From: Fragilaria crotonensis
Taxonomy: Eukaryota > Bacillariophyta > Fragilariophyceae > Fragilariales > Fragilariaceae
Length of the DNA stretch: 62,236 nucleotides
NCBI GenBank assembly: GCA_022925895.1
Contig: JAKSYS010000356.1
Coordinates: forward strand, 1-62,236
Direction of reading: 5' to 3'
Positions 12,312 through 24,779 of this stretch are shown one piece after another. The translations under genes and the position numbers were made by a program. Numbering within the stretch: the first letter of the stretch is position 1; each line of letters opens with the position of its first letter. The notes beneath the pieces were generated by a model that worked only from the letters and a program-made list of their open reading frames with translations, was not told where the DNA came from and searched no databases.

Positions 12312-12932
12312 CGTACTTCTGATCGTCTTGCAAATAGCAGATGCGGAGCGTTGCTTGACTTGCTCTTCAGGCTGTTGACAGAATATGTGGAAAACATCGT
12401 TTTCAAGTTGAGAAGTCAAATTGTCGTGCGTGTTGGCCACATCATGTGGCATTTGATGACAGCACATGCCGTCATTACAGTGCAATCATGCAGCCGTGAT
12501 GAGAGCACAGATATCGTACTGGTACGACATAGCTGGTACAAGTACTTGTATGTTAGCGCAGTAATGTCGTGCTGAGGTCCTCTGCGTACGTGGTACCAGG
12601 TACGTACCTGTACCAGGAACTGGTACATACATTCCCCTATTGGCTATTGGTATGTACTGTATACGGTACAGTAGCAGGAGTACTGGCGTAAGATAACTAC
12701 GTCGACTAAAATTTACTCCAAAGTACTACTATGACATAGTAGTACCTGGTACTGTACTTCACACATAAAAGATATCGCGCAAAAATCACGCATTCGGTGC
12801 TGAATCATTACAGGGATCATCAAGTTTTATGATGGGACAATCTAACAACTCGGCAAGTAAAGTACTCGGAGTACTTCACTTGAACGTAGCCACCCACCAC
12901 ACTCTATCCAAACGCCAATCACAGAGGCTACT

Positions 12933-13889
12933 TTATTCTTTCGTCGCAACCACCCTTTGATACAGTCCGCCAAAGTATGTGTTCTTTTGAATCGACTTGA
13001 TGGATTCTGGCATCCACGAGGACAGATCGCGCATCCATAGATCTTTTGCAAACGGCTCGTAGATTCGGTACATGGTCGACATGATCCCCTGCCAAAGCAT
13101 GGATGTGGGTTTATGGTAATCAATAAGAACCAGTTTACCCCCGTTCGGTTTGAGGACTCGACACGCTTCGGCAAGAGCTTGTTGACGAACGTCGTCGGGA
13201 GTTTCGTGCAAGAGGAAGAATAACAGCACTTGATCGAAACTTTCGTCTTGAAAGTCACTCAGGTCATTGGCGTTGTAACAGGAGAGAGCGACTTGGTCGA
13301 GCTTGGTACTGTTACTGCGATGCAACTTACGATTGAGATTTTCCAGCTGGGCAGGAACGACATCGATGACATCCAAGGATGACTCTGGTCCGAGCCGATC
13401 TACCACAGCTTCGGTTAGGTTGGCATAGACGCAAGACATTTGCAGCGTCTTGCCTGGAATCAACCGATCCTCAGATTGCAAAGCGTCGACTGCCGCATCG
13501 CGAAGCTTGGAGAAGTTCCCCCAGAGAACGATATCGACTAGGAACTGGTGATCAAGGGTTCGGATCATGGTAGGACTGATATAAGCCCACCAGTAATAGT
13601 TCCGAAGATAGTCTGGAATTGGTGGATGATTTGCCAGGGATAAGGTAGGTTTCTGATGCACATCCGGGTAGTGGTACTGGTGGGCGATGCTGGAAAACCT
13701 TGTGACCGAGCTAGGCTTCTGCAAAGATTGCTGTGACGCTGCATTTGTGAGGACTTTAACTTCTGGGTGAGGCTTGTGGGTCGATGAAGGATTGCTTAGA
13801 GCGGCGGTCGAGGCCGCACGCAACAGATCAAATGCATGCCTCTGCAGTCGGGTCGCAAGGATAGACGAAGTCTTCGCTGAGGCAAGCAT
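12933..13889 (-). CDS. rquA: RquA-like rhodoquinone biosynthesis enzyme, mitochondrial
   Basis: RquA is a methyltransferase-fold enzyme that uses S-adenosylmethionine to turn ubiquinone into rhodoquinone, an electron carrier for fumarate reduction at low oxygen. From the Met at 13889 the protein has 318 residues. The first ~95 look like a mitochondrial presequence (MLASAKTSSILATRLQRHAF, Arg/Ser/Ala-rich, few acids). The core starts IPDYLRNYYWWAY and continues LVDIVLWGNFSKLRDAA. In place of the Gly-rich SAM loop it reads LQMSCVYANLTE, the RquA-type form and not the UbiE/COQ5 form. LLFFLLHETPDDVRQQAL and YFGGLYQRVVATKE close the domain. An in-frame Met 48 nt upstream is less likely as the start. 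The call rests on recalled family patterns, not a search. Confidence 0.82.
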   Translation of the reverse strand: MLASAKTSSILATRLQRHAFDLLRAASTAALSNPSSTHKPHPEVKVLTNAASQQSLQKPSSVTRFSSIAHQYHYPDVHQKPTLSLANHPPIPDYLRNYYWWAYISPTMIRTLDHQFLVDIVLWGNFSKLRDAAVDALQSEDRLIPGKTLQMSCVYANLTEAVVDRLGPESSLDVIDVVPAQLENLNRKLHRSNSTKLDQVALSCYNANDLSDFQDESFDQVLLFFLLHETPDDVRQQALAEACRVLKPNGGKLVLIDYHKPTSMLWQGIMSTMYRIYEPFAKDLWMRDLSSWMPESIKSIQKNTYFGGLYQRVVATKE

Positions 13890-14943
13890 GGGTCTGGTAC
13901 TGTAGAAAGATATAAATGCGAAAGTTTTTAAAATCAAAGAAATTGTGATATCATCAGGTTCCGAACTGCTAAATCACCGATGAGAAGTGTCAGATGAGAA
14001 GCGTACGATTCATGGAACGAGGTAGAATGCGAACCCGATGGCGACGAGATTTGCGCCAGCAACTTGAAGTTCCAAACGACCGCGCCTCCAACTTTGAAAA
14101 CAACTGCATAAACACAAAATCATTGGCACATTATTCTAGCAGTAGCTGTCGTTTGTAGGGACGCGATGCCAATAGTCTCACGGGAGACCCATTGAGCCGT
14201 GCAAACCGGTCGATTGATAAAACGATGATCCACCCCCCGTTGTGTCCCATTTGGTTTCCTTGACCCATCCAAGTTCAAGTTTCTCTGGATGCAATTTAGG
14301 CATCAGAGAGAATCCCCGGACTATTCTCATTTTGTGTCACTCACATGCACCTCTGTATGCATACGACGTACATATGTCCAACATGGGATCTATGGCCCTT
14401 GCCGTATGATAGTATGCATATAACTCCGAGGTCCGCGTAGACTATAGTACTACGGGTGGTCAGTGATTTGAAATATTTAGATACTCCCCGATTCACTCCG
14501 TGACTCGTACTGGACTCTGGACCTTGACAACATCCCGGTATTAATAACGCCAGTATTTCCATCTACCAGTAGAGTCACCAGTGCCAGTTCTAAACTTCCG
14601 TTTTCAGTGATTATGGAATTCTCCGACCCGGAACCTGCCGGTAGTACAAGTAGTGCAAAGTTCCTCGTACTGTAGTAACGTAGTAACGAGGTTTTTCCAA
14701 TTTTCTGTAGCAAACGAACGCCATTCGTTTCGTGGCGAGTATGAAAAGGAAATGAAATGCATCCGTACATACCAATTCGTGTGTGCGTGTGTGTGTTGAC
14801 CCTCGGACTGTGTCGTGTCTGTCATGTAGTTTGTGTCAGCGCACTCGACATTCGACTGTCACACAATCGGCATACTCAATCAGCGCACCGCATTTGACAT
14901 CTCACATCACTTGACTAAATCAACTTGAGAAAAGTACAGAGCA
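13890..14943. other. Intergenic between divergent genes
   Basis: Divergent spacer between the RquA-like gene and the coiled-coil gene. No coding frame recognised. It should hold both promoters, but I cannot point to defined elements. Confidence 0.5.
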
Positions 14944-16068
14944 ATGAAGTCGACATGTAGAACTCTCGCAACATCACTACTTCTTCTTTTGATGAATGAT
15001 ATGTGCAGCCCCTTTGTACTTGGACCATCATCAATGTCGGCGAGATGCACAATGACAACATTCCCCTCAAGGTTTGGCTCCACAAGTAATACAATGTCCT
15101 CCGACTGTCAAATCCAAACGACGAAATCATGCACTCGCACATCGGAGACAGGGCAAGGCATTGTCGTTGTTATTGGCACAAGATGGACTGCAACCAACCA
15201 CCAACCTTCAATCGTGAGTTCCCCCTTGTACTTTTATATGGATGATGTGATTAAGTGTTTCATTTACACGTGTCCGTTTTCGTGCCAATGCATCCATCAT
15301 ACTCAACTCGACTCACTCACTAAACGCTGACTCTCTTCTTTCCTGACAAAAAAAAACTCACGAATGAATCCAACAAAAAACAAAACCATATGAACAAAAA
15401 GACTCGAGCAAAAGATTGATGAATTGACGGAGCAGCTCAAGAATGAGCCGAATGAGATGTTTGAGGAAGAAGCCTCAAAGTTAGAATTGGAGCTGCGGCA
15501 AACGATTGCCACGTTGACTCGAAAATTACAAGAAGCTGAAACGGAATTGCGCAAATTCAAGGACCTTCAAGTCATTATGGCGAATGAACGAGCAGCGTTG
15601 GAAGTTGAAATTGCAGAGTTGAAGAAAGAATTTGAAAAAGGCTCTGATTGGCAGGGAAAATACAAAGAAGCCCTGGAGAAGCAAGGCCAAGAACGAGCCG
15701 AAGCGAAAAGGGAAATTGAGCGCCTGCAGCAGGAGGTTCGTATCGTATTTTCTATTGGTCGACGAACATCGGACAAAACGGTTGAAGCACTGCAAAGCAT
15801 GTTGGAAGAAAAGGAAGAGAGACTGTCCATGACACTGGAAGAGATGACTTCCGCAAATGAAAAACTTGCCGAATTCGAAGAGGAGCGCCGATCATTGCGG
15901 AAATTGTGGGGGCTATCTTTGCGTCTCGCATCTCAAAGACTTCGACGTCGACTGAACGACTTACGCAAAAAGATCTTTGGTGGAATACTTCCAGCCGTGG
16001 ACGCAAAAGAAATCGGAGAGGCAAAGGAGCAGGCAATACAAATTCGGAAAACCCGATCGCGATCATAA
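14944..16068 (+). CDS. Coiled-coil protein with N-terminal signal peptide
   Basis: Predicted from two exons: 14944-15213 (90 codons) and 15415-16068, with a 201-nt intron whose donor is GTGAGT and whose acceptor ends AAAAG; both ends are phase 0. Total about 307 residues. The N-terminus is a hydrophobic signal (LATSLLLLLMND) followed by CSPFVLGPSS, where the Phe near the cut site resembles a diatom plastid presequence. The second exon is almost wholly a charged heptad coiled coil (KLELELRQTIATLTRKLQEA onward) and ends with the basic RLRRRLNDLRKKIFGG. No enzymatic domain is visible. Structural or scaffold function is possible. Exon choice is moderately certain. Confidence 0.6.
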
Positions 16069-19000
16069 TGTCAATAGTGTAGGTGTGGCACCAGGTGAAC
16101 CGACAATGACTAGAAATTGATTCTAATGGTGAGGGGTCAAGCATCAGCTGGAGCGACCCCAAATCGTCCTAAATCAAATTTGTAGCGATTCAGTAACAAA
16201 ACATGTAACTCATGGCGTCCGATCAAGGCGGATTGCTCCATAACTGACAGTATGGTAAGAGTACCTGAGTTCCGAGTATTTGTTCGTATCGCCACATGGA
16301 GTCGAGGACTAGGCTGATGTGTCCAACAAAGGCTAATCCCAATGATTCATTACTTCGAACGCAACTTACTATTCCTGAATCAAGCGAATCATTGGGAAGA
16401 ATATGACTACACGCCTTCAGTCATGCACGACATCCAGGATGTAACACTTTTCCAAGCTCACAACGTAAAGCATCCCAACTCTACTACCCAAATAGGAATC
16501 CCCGTGAGTCTTTAATGCAGTTACAGGTTGCGCAAATATGAAGCAAGCACAAATGGCACAAAGGGAAAAATGTGGCATTGTACAGTAGAACATTAGGTGG
16601 TGTAAAGAATAAGTGCTTGATGCAGGGTTGGTTTGCATCCGTCAAGAATCACGATTTGTTTGGTTCATGCGTCCAGGTTACTCATTCATAACTCCCGGAA
16701 TGAATCATAGTGTTGAATTGCTGTCGAACAATTCAAGAGGTTGATGTGCTCCTAGGATCTTGACGTGAATTTTATCCTCTCTCGTGATGATCGCAAATCG
16801 GATGAAAAAGGGAATCATTATGTTCCAATGCTAGGTGGGCATCAATGTCGGCTTAATTTTTCATTCAATGGTTCGCGCAGTGGAGAAGTCAATCAAAGCA
16901 GGGAATCATCACTGGTGTTGTGTGGTGTAACAGAGATGTGTAGCATTAGTATCTGAATGAAGTCTCCTTATTATGATTGACATTGTGATAACAGGATGGA
17001 GCAGCAAGGGCACATTGATATTCAAGCCAGCAAAAATAGAACTTCAATCTTCATGCATGTAAGGGCTAAAACAAAGTACAAATGAGTGCAAAGTCATGCA
17101 CCAAAGACAAGTTCAGAGACAAATGTGCTTGACCTTCACACATTGTGATTTGCGGCCAGTCAGCAAAGGGAGGAGCGTTGGATTCAAAGCAACTATCAAG
17201 TGTTGCGTGGAGGAAAACAATATCAGGAAATCAAGCTTAGGCTTGCCAACAGGAATTGATGTTACAGGAGATGCGTGACATATGCGTAATATTGATACTT
17301 TGGTGCACAAGCAAGGAATGGTGGCTTACAATAGAGACAACAAGAATGCAGAATATGGGGACAACTTGCTCATGATAATGGCCCTTGATTGCAATTTGAG
17401 TGCAAAGGTATGCTCATCATGTTTTGCTCATCACGAATTGTATAGCAATTTTTGTTCTTGAATTTCAAACAACATTTTCTGATCATTTTTTTTTGCTGAA
17501 TCGACAAGCAAGAAAGGCATCACGGAGGAATCAACATCTTTGGTGCTACGTTGTTGACCTTCTTGTTATGGATATGAACAGCTGTTGACACCTTCATTAC
17601 TACTATATATGACTGGAGCAGTAAATGCATCCGTGAACTTTCAACTTCAAACAATGACGACGGAGCCAGGGTTTTAGAGGTCAGTGCCGTACATCAACAG
17701 GAAAACAAAATCTCGATGGTACAGTGTGAATCTAGCTCAAGTAGTATGATGAACAGTACTTGGAATAGTACTACGCTCGTAGAAGAGGCAAATTTTACAA
17801 ATTGTAGTTTTTAAGCAAGTGAAGTTTGTAGAACTTATGTGCTTTTGCATGGCATAAGTTTCAAGAAGTCCAAAATGGGTTTGGGCCAAAACTGAAAGGA
17901 CAAGACTTTAACTACTTGGACTACATCCCTGCTGCATAAATTGATCCACTTAAATCTTTTATTTCATGCATGCCTTCCAAGGTATCAGATAGTTGATATG
18001 CGATGCCTCTTAGCGCATTAAATATACAATGCACCAAAACTTCCAAGTTTTGAAGTTATGAACATTTGTAACAAGGCAATAGGTCATGAATGTTCAAAAC
18101 TTTGAAATCCATGACTTTGTTCATTTGACTGACTGCAGCCAAAACTTTAAAGCTTGAAGTTTCAAACATCCACAACCTATTGATGCATAACATTTGTAGC
18201 ATGGATTTGAGGTTGAGCAATAAGTTGTTGCATCATGCTTGGTTTGCAACTTGCAACACCATGAGAAAGCACCCTCAACAATGCATGTGATTGAATTGCT
18301 AAATACTACTTTGTAGGATCAGGATGTCTTTCTAGCACCTTTTCTTATCGGTCTGTCTGGTGTTTAGTCACTGTCATAAGCTGATTTGGAATTGTCCTCG
18401 ATCATTCATCCAGTTTCTAATGCGATTCCAAGCTCCAAGCCCTACGACAGTAGAGAAATCATATGTATATCATAGACTTCATTTTAAGGACAAAGCTTTG
18501 CACCAAGGCATGCCAAAGACATGATCTCGGCAAGAAGGTGTGTATGATACTCGTTTTCTTGAAGAACGGCGTACCGCCGACCGTCGAACGTGGCACGTGA
18601 CCCTATAGGCCAGATGTACTTCTAAATTTTGATTGGCGCAGCACGCCGCCCATCGCGCACACCATGTTCCATTGCCAATGAAATATATTCAACGCATCCC
18701 ATGAATCAGCTCCATCATACGGGGTTCTATGGGACGCATACTACTACATGTAGATTCGACAAATCGCATCAACCCCTTCCCATTGGTGCGCTGCCGGAAC
18801 ACCAAGGAAAACCCGAACTTCACCTCCGCGATAAAAACGACAATACGACGTACTGTAGCACATAAAATTGAAATTCAAATTTCTTGTTTGATATATATCA
18901 CGTATGATTCGTGATTAGATGCATACATTGAAAGTGCGCGGAGACCCGGTTTCAAAAAAGCATATTCCGATGTTCATGCCTGCCTGCCGGCTCGTCTCAA

Positions 19001-19386
19001 CGTATATAGTTCTGGTTCGAATGCATTCCACATGGTAGAAGTCCCGGCGGGAATCGACGTCCGTCCCGTTTCTGCGCACTAGATCGCCCTTGCACGCGAA
19101 ATGCAATGCCAACACAGGTCATCATTATGGTCTGCAAGAACCAGTAGATGTACATGAACCAATACAAAGAATCATACTCCGAGTACCAACAAGCGCCTGC
19201 TTGGAGAACAAGATTCGCCCTCCGATCTACGATCGTGGATAATTCGCCTGCAAATAAAGTGTATATCAATATGCATATACGACACTGTTCTTGACCGCTG
19301 CACTTGAACCTTCAGACGAATTCCACTTGGGGCTTGTGGCTCACGACACAAATAACTTGGTATCAATTTCTCCGTCACATTTCATC
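16069..19386. other. Long intergenic stretch, no gene recognised
   Basis: AT-rich sequence with only short open frames. A minus-strand frame at 18997-19269 encodes a possible membrane segment (LYWFMYIYWFLQTIMMTCVG) but has no supporting context, so I do not call it. The last ~100 bases lead into the SET gene at 19387. Confidence 0.45.
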
Positions 19387-21529
19387 ATGGCAGTGATTCG
19401 TCGAGGATCTCCTCGGTTAGACGTCCAGCAGCCGTTACAAGCTGTAGACGTTGACGAGGAGAACACGTTCACACCCGTCGCGCTGTTTTCACCACCAATC
19501 GCTTCTCCAAGACGACCTCAGAGTAACCTGCTCAAATTTTGCGTCTATGCGGCATTGATCTCGTTAGCTGGCATTGTCTTTTCGCTTTCGTCCGGCATTG
19601 CTGCATCGGGCCACAAGGACACACTTCGGAGCGCTGACACTCCCATCAAAGTCGCAAGGAAATGTAAGTATGATGGCGTCCCGTTCCAGTTGGAGTTTTG
19701 CGTCGCTAACTCTTGCCTTTGCTCGTTGATCTAGGTTCCATTTACATGGCTCCAACATCGTTAAAGGGTTCGGATACCATGGGGATTTACACTACGCGAG
19801 ATATGAAAAATGGCGAGCACATCCTCACAGCCCCAGACGGGCCATCTATTACACTGCTTACTGATATCTTTCGATCAAAAACTTCTAAATTCCCTGCATC
19901 GAATTGGATCTACTTGTGGGGCGAGTATGCCTGGGGTCGCGGTAAGGGGGTTCCGGACCACATCTCCTACGAGGCCTATCGAATTATGGAGTTTCAGATT
20001 ACGACGGGTGCCTTGCCCAATCATCACTGTCTTCTGGACTCCATCTCGTACGAATTCCCGTCGCCGTCGTATGACGATTCTCGATCGGATCATCGACACA
20101 GCCCGGGTACGGGTGCCTATTCCTACAATAAGGGCCGAGATTTCTATGTGGATCGGGCAGTGAAAGGTGGAGAAGAGCTCTTTTTGAACTATGGCAAGTG
20201 CACCCACGAACGAAGCCCAGAATGGGCCAAGGGCACACCAATGCCGTCGGACTATGCGGTTGCAATGGAGATCATTTCAAGTGCGTGGAAAAACCTGACC
20301 AAGGACGGCGGTAAGGATAAAAAGATCGACTTGCCCGCTAATACGGATCCAATGGTGGCAATGATCGTACCCAAATCGACAAGGGAACTCAAGGAGCTCA
20401 TGTCCAAAAACTACCAACCGGACGAACTCACGCGAGAATTGGCGCTTCGAACGGGAATCAATCGCCGAACTCCGGAATGGATTCGCAGCCATGGAAAGTG
20501 TCTCGAGCACATGATACAAGGCCCATCTTATCTTCCTCATGCCGGCCTCGGTGGCATTGCGCAACACTACATCGCCAAAAATGAAGTGATTGTGCCGGCT
20601 CCGTTGATTCACATTATGGATGAGGACGTTCTGTCCATTTATGATGAGGATGGCGCCAAGATTGGTGATCAAGTGGTTTTGAATTACTGCTTCGGGCACC
20701 GAGAAAGCACATTGCTCTTATGTCCCAATACCAACGCCATATTGATCAATCATTGTGTAAGGCGATCCAAGAATTGTAGTCCCAATGCTGTGATGCGATG
20801 GTCATATGGTTGGGATCCCACGTCCGATGAATGGCGCCAAGGAAGCCTGAAGGAGCTTTCCCGAAAATCCTTTCGCGGGTTGAGCATGGAGATTGTTGCG
20901 ACTCGTAACATTGTGCCCGGCGAGGAGGTGCTGATGGACTACGGGGATGAATGGGATGAAGCCTGGAAGAAGCACGTGGCAACTTGGAAACCGAAGGAGC
21001 CAGTCTTGACTGCAAAGGAAGCCAATGACATGCGCTCGCCTCCTTCGTCTATGCTATCAGGTGATTTACGCAGTGGTAATTGGACGAATTCGCATCTCTT
21101 TGCTGCTTGTCTGTATTGGACGACAGACTTGGACACGCATCGCACTTGGGACAAGAGCGATCCTAACTGGACCAATCTCACGGACTCCGAAATTCTACGC
21201 AAGTATGCGGATGATGGTTCAATGTATTCCGGGAGCTATGAGGATCAAAACAGTGGCGCCTATTGGCCTTGCGTTGTAATCCGCGAGGAGCCGCACGGCA
21301 AATCTCCGAGCCGACTTTTACGGTACGAATACTTCAAATTCCTTTTGATGAGGACACAACCTGGACGAAGAACAGCCTTCCGCGATTCTTGACAAACTAC
21401 TCGCGTTCCTCAATTCAATTCTTTGTGAGGAGGGGTATGGGAGATCAGTACTTGCCGGGAGTGTTCCGACACAAGATTGGCATTCCTGATGACGTGTTTC
21501 CGGCGCACTGGAAGAATAAGGCCACATAG
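19387..21529 (+). CDS. Membrane-anchored double-SET-domain protein (frameshift near C-terminus)
   Basis: SET domains transfer methyl groups from SAM to lysines. Exon 1 (19387-19663) encodes a cytosol-facing tail and one membrane segment (FCVYAALISLAGIVFSL). A 71-nt intron (19664-19734) follows, then the long second exon. The first SET-like half spans roughly residues 105-250 (MGIYTTRDMKNGEHI to ELFLNYGKC). The second spans about 370-505 with HAGLGGIAQHYIAKNE, NYCFGHREST, ILINHC, SMEIVATRNI and LMDYGDEWDEAWKKHV. Near 21305 the conserved reading changes frame: the original frame stops at 21392, whereas the other frame continues to FRHKIGIPDDVFPAHWKN at 21529, matching the end of the paralogue at 53590. 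A one-base loss is the simplest explanation. Substrate unknown. Confidence 0.8.
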
Positions 21530-22382
21530 GAAGGCTATCATGATTAAGGATGATATTCTTGGGGTAATATGTATGACCTTGATCTCACTACGCGAAACTC
21601 CAATGGACGAATCCCGCAGCGGAATTGCCGCAATCTCGATGATAACTGGTGCCTTTCCTTAATAGGTTCGAGCATCGCCCTGTCGCGCTTCTTGTCATCG
21701 TTATTTGGTTCAGATGCGCAGTGTTATGTACAGCGAAACCAAAATGATTATAGCATGTTGAAACCTCTGCCAGTCTGATCCAGGAACATCTCAGTAATCA
21801 TGCCTCTCTCTACTAGTATGTACTCTAAAAGTCTAGTTGAGAGAGCATCAAACAATTGTACAATTGTACCCTCGTGCACTTGGTCACTACATCCCTGGTG
21901 CACCAATTTCAAATTACAACGTACGGCTCCGAGAACCAGGTCCTTGTAGTAGTGGAGTAGTAGAACTAGCTAGTACTTACAGTACTGTTTGCTTGTTGCT
22001 TGTGCGCGATGCGCATGATGTGATGACGAGGTGACGACTGACCCATGTCGTAGATGTATATGCATACCAACGTCATTTCGAGGATTATGCGTCCGTCATT
22101 CTCACCCTGTAGCATTGTGGTTGGATTTGGATTTAGATTTGGTGATTCCAATTGCAACCTGCAACCTGCAACCCATCCAACTCAACTCTACGTGCATTCA
22201 AAGCGCAAAGAGTGATCAGTGCACTACTCCAGTACAAGTACTTGTCTGTCGACTCATCTCATTGGGATCCATCGCTCTTGTTCTTGTTATTACCTTTGCG
22301 GAGTTGCGTGTGAATTGTCTGTTGTCCTCTATTCAATCTGGAAAGTGCATACACGCAAGCCTCTACATTTGAATATAGTATC
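21530..22382. other. Intergenic, no gene recognised
   Basis: Spacer between the SET gene and the dehydratase-fusion gene. Only short chance frames. A small CAACCTG repeat lies near 22155-22175. Confidence 0.5.
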
Positions 22383-24779
22383 ATGGCACCAAAGGCAGCA
22401 CCATCGATTGGCCCTAAAGATGTTTATCTTATTCTGTACAACTCAGCCTGTTGCGCCGGTTGGGCTGTTGTCTTGGCAAGTTCCATATTGTCCTTGGTCC
22501 AGGCCAGTGGATCGTCCTTGCCAGAACGCTTGGCCAACGTCTATCGCAATGCCCCCTTGGTGGCGGAAATGCTTACCTGGGTGCAGTTGGCAGCCTTGAT
22601 GGAGATCCTTCATGCCGCGATTGGCTTTGTTCGCAGTCCAGTCCTCGTCACAGCTATGCAAGTAAGCAGCCGCATCTGGGCTCTTGTCGCCATTGTCTTT
22701 GCGCCCTCTGCTCAAGGTGAGGATCTGCGAGACGCATTGGCATTCAATGATCGAATTGATACGAAATGAAGAACACAATGCCTAACACAGATCGTCATTC
22801 TGTTCTATGTTCCACTCTTTACTCTGACAGATCAATGGGGGGCTGGATTGATGATTTTATCTTGGTCAATGGTGGAGGTTCCTCGTTATGCATTTTACCT
22901 CGCCGCTATCGCCACCGGCGATGCAACAAAGGGCACACCCTTCCCTCTCTTTTGGCTCCGTTACTCCCTTTTTGCCGTCCTCTATCCTACCGGCATCACC
23001 GGAGAGCTCACAGTCTTCTTTGCCGCCTCCCGCGATCCCGATTTTGCCGCAACCTTTGGCGCCGCCATTTCCAAAGCAATCTTTGCCTATGCTCTCCCTT
23101 CTATTTACTTCTTCGGCTCTCCCTTTATGATCATGAACATGGTTGCCAACCGCAAGAGCGCATTCCGCAAGCGTTTTGCGAAACCACCGCCTCCTCCTCG
23201 TGGTCTCGTCTTTCCTATCTCCGATGACAAGGGTGGTCGATCCTCAACGCCCGTCAATAAGGCCATTTTGGAGGCCGCTGTCCGGGTCGTTGATCCACAG
23301 CTTGCTGATAAAATCGCCAATGCCAAGGGATGGAGATTTGGGTATGTCAAGTACCTCAAAGGCATGGTGGAAGCACAGTGTAAATCCCCCGAGGCAGCAC
23401 TCCAAGTGGCACAAGCTGGAATCGACAAGGCGTATGAGATTTTTCAATTTGTGGATGAAGATGGTGTTACTGTCAGTTTCAAGGAGGCCATGGCCAGCAA
23501 GGCAAAGACAAAGTTCCACACTGGGTTTGTTAAGGGTACAGGTGCTGCCAGCAAGAAGGTTCTGGAGGTGCCATACAAGGGCGAAATTCTTACTGGGCAG
23601 AAATTGAAGGATCAGATTACCAAGTGGGTTGACTACGGCACCATCGAGCCAAGCGCTGGTGATGCCATGAAGAAGTGTGTTGATAATCCAGGATGGATTG
23701 ATCTTTCGAACAAGTATTTCGTACTCCTTGGGGCTGGCTCAGCCATGGGACCCTTTCCTCTCTTGATGGCGCTTGGTGCCAACGTAATTGCGATTGATCT
23801 TGATCGCGATTTCATCTGGAAGCGTCTGATCGGTGTGGCAAAAGCATCTCCTGGAACACTCACGTTCCCAATGAAGATCCCGCAGGCCGACTGCAAGGAT
23901 GATGACGCCATCTACGGAGCATCTGGCTGTAATCTTTTCACCGAGACTCCGAAGATCCGCGATTGGCTTCTCGATTTGTATCCTGGTAAATCCTTCACGG
24001 TCGGCTCCTACGCCTACCTTAATGGTGCCCTCCACGTACAGGTTTCCCTAGCCATGGACGCCATTTCCAGGGACTTGACTGAAAAGAGGAAGGGCACTTC
24101 CCTTGCTTACCTTTGCACGCCGACTGATTTGCATCTCATTCCCCAAGAGGCACACGCAGCTGCAACCGCTCATTACAAGGACTATTCCAAGAAGCTGTAC
24201 TGTGTGTTGATGCACCTCCTGAGCAATGGAAAATTCTTGAGAAAGAATGCACGTACACCAGTTGCGTCAGGCGACGGCAAGGACCTGTTTTATATTGTCA
24301 ATGGCATTAGCGTCGCCCAGGGTCCCAACTACGCACTGGCCAAGCGTCTCCAGCACTGGCGTGCCATTCTGGCACGTTCCAAGGCGGGATGCATCGTGTC
24401 GTCCAACATTGCGCCATCCACGTCAACAGCGTCGGTGGTCCAGAATCGAACCTTTGCGTGGGCCTACGAGGGCATGCCGTACTTTAAACCCTACGAGATT
24501 TTTGCGCCGGAAACCTCCAATGCTGTCATGTCGGCCATTTTGTTCTACGATTTGAATGATCCCGGCAGCGCGGGCAACCCCAAGACCAAGCTCAGTAACC
24601 CTAATGAGCTTTTCAAATACGGTGGTTTCCACGGTGGAACCTGGAGATGCGCGTATGAAGTGGACAGCATCGGTGAGTCCAGTGTCTTCATCTACTTCGG
24701 ACGTCTTGCCATGCCATACATCGGTGTTGTGGCTGCAGCTGGAGCGGCGATTGCTGCCAAAGCGATGGGCTACATTTGA
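22383..24779 (+). CDS. 3-hydroxyacyl-CoA dehydratase (HACD/PHS1) fused to a Rossmann-type domain
   Basis: Two exons, 22383-22716 and 22831-24779, with a 114-nt GT-AG intron; 760 residues. Residues ~1-260 are a multi-spanning HACD domain, the enzyme that dehydrates 3-hydroxyacyl-CoA in very-long-chain fatty acid elongation at the ER. Diagnostic are VPRYAFYLAAI, FWLRYSLFAVLYPTGITGE (Tyr and Glu seven residues apart, as in the yeast Phs1 catalytic pair), and a basic Pro-rich tail KPPPPPRG. The remaining ~500 residues carry FVLLGAGSAMGPFPLLMAL followed by VIAIDLDR, a nucleotide-binding beta-alpha-beta fold with an acidic residue ending strand 2, then GSYAYLNGALHVQVSLAMDA and a hydrophobic C-terminus. 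I do not recognise the second domain's family. A reductase step in the same pathway is an inference. Confidence 0.88.

Noticed and set aside
18997-19269. Minus-strand frame with a possible membrane helix (LYWFMYIYWFLQTIMM)
   Set aside because: Ninety residues, no family match, no conserved neighbours and no plausible partner exon; hydrophobic AT-rich frames of this size occur by chance.
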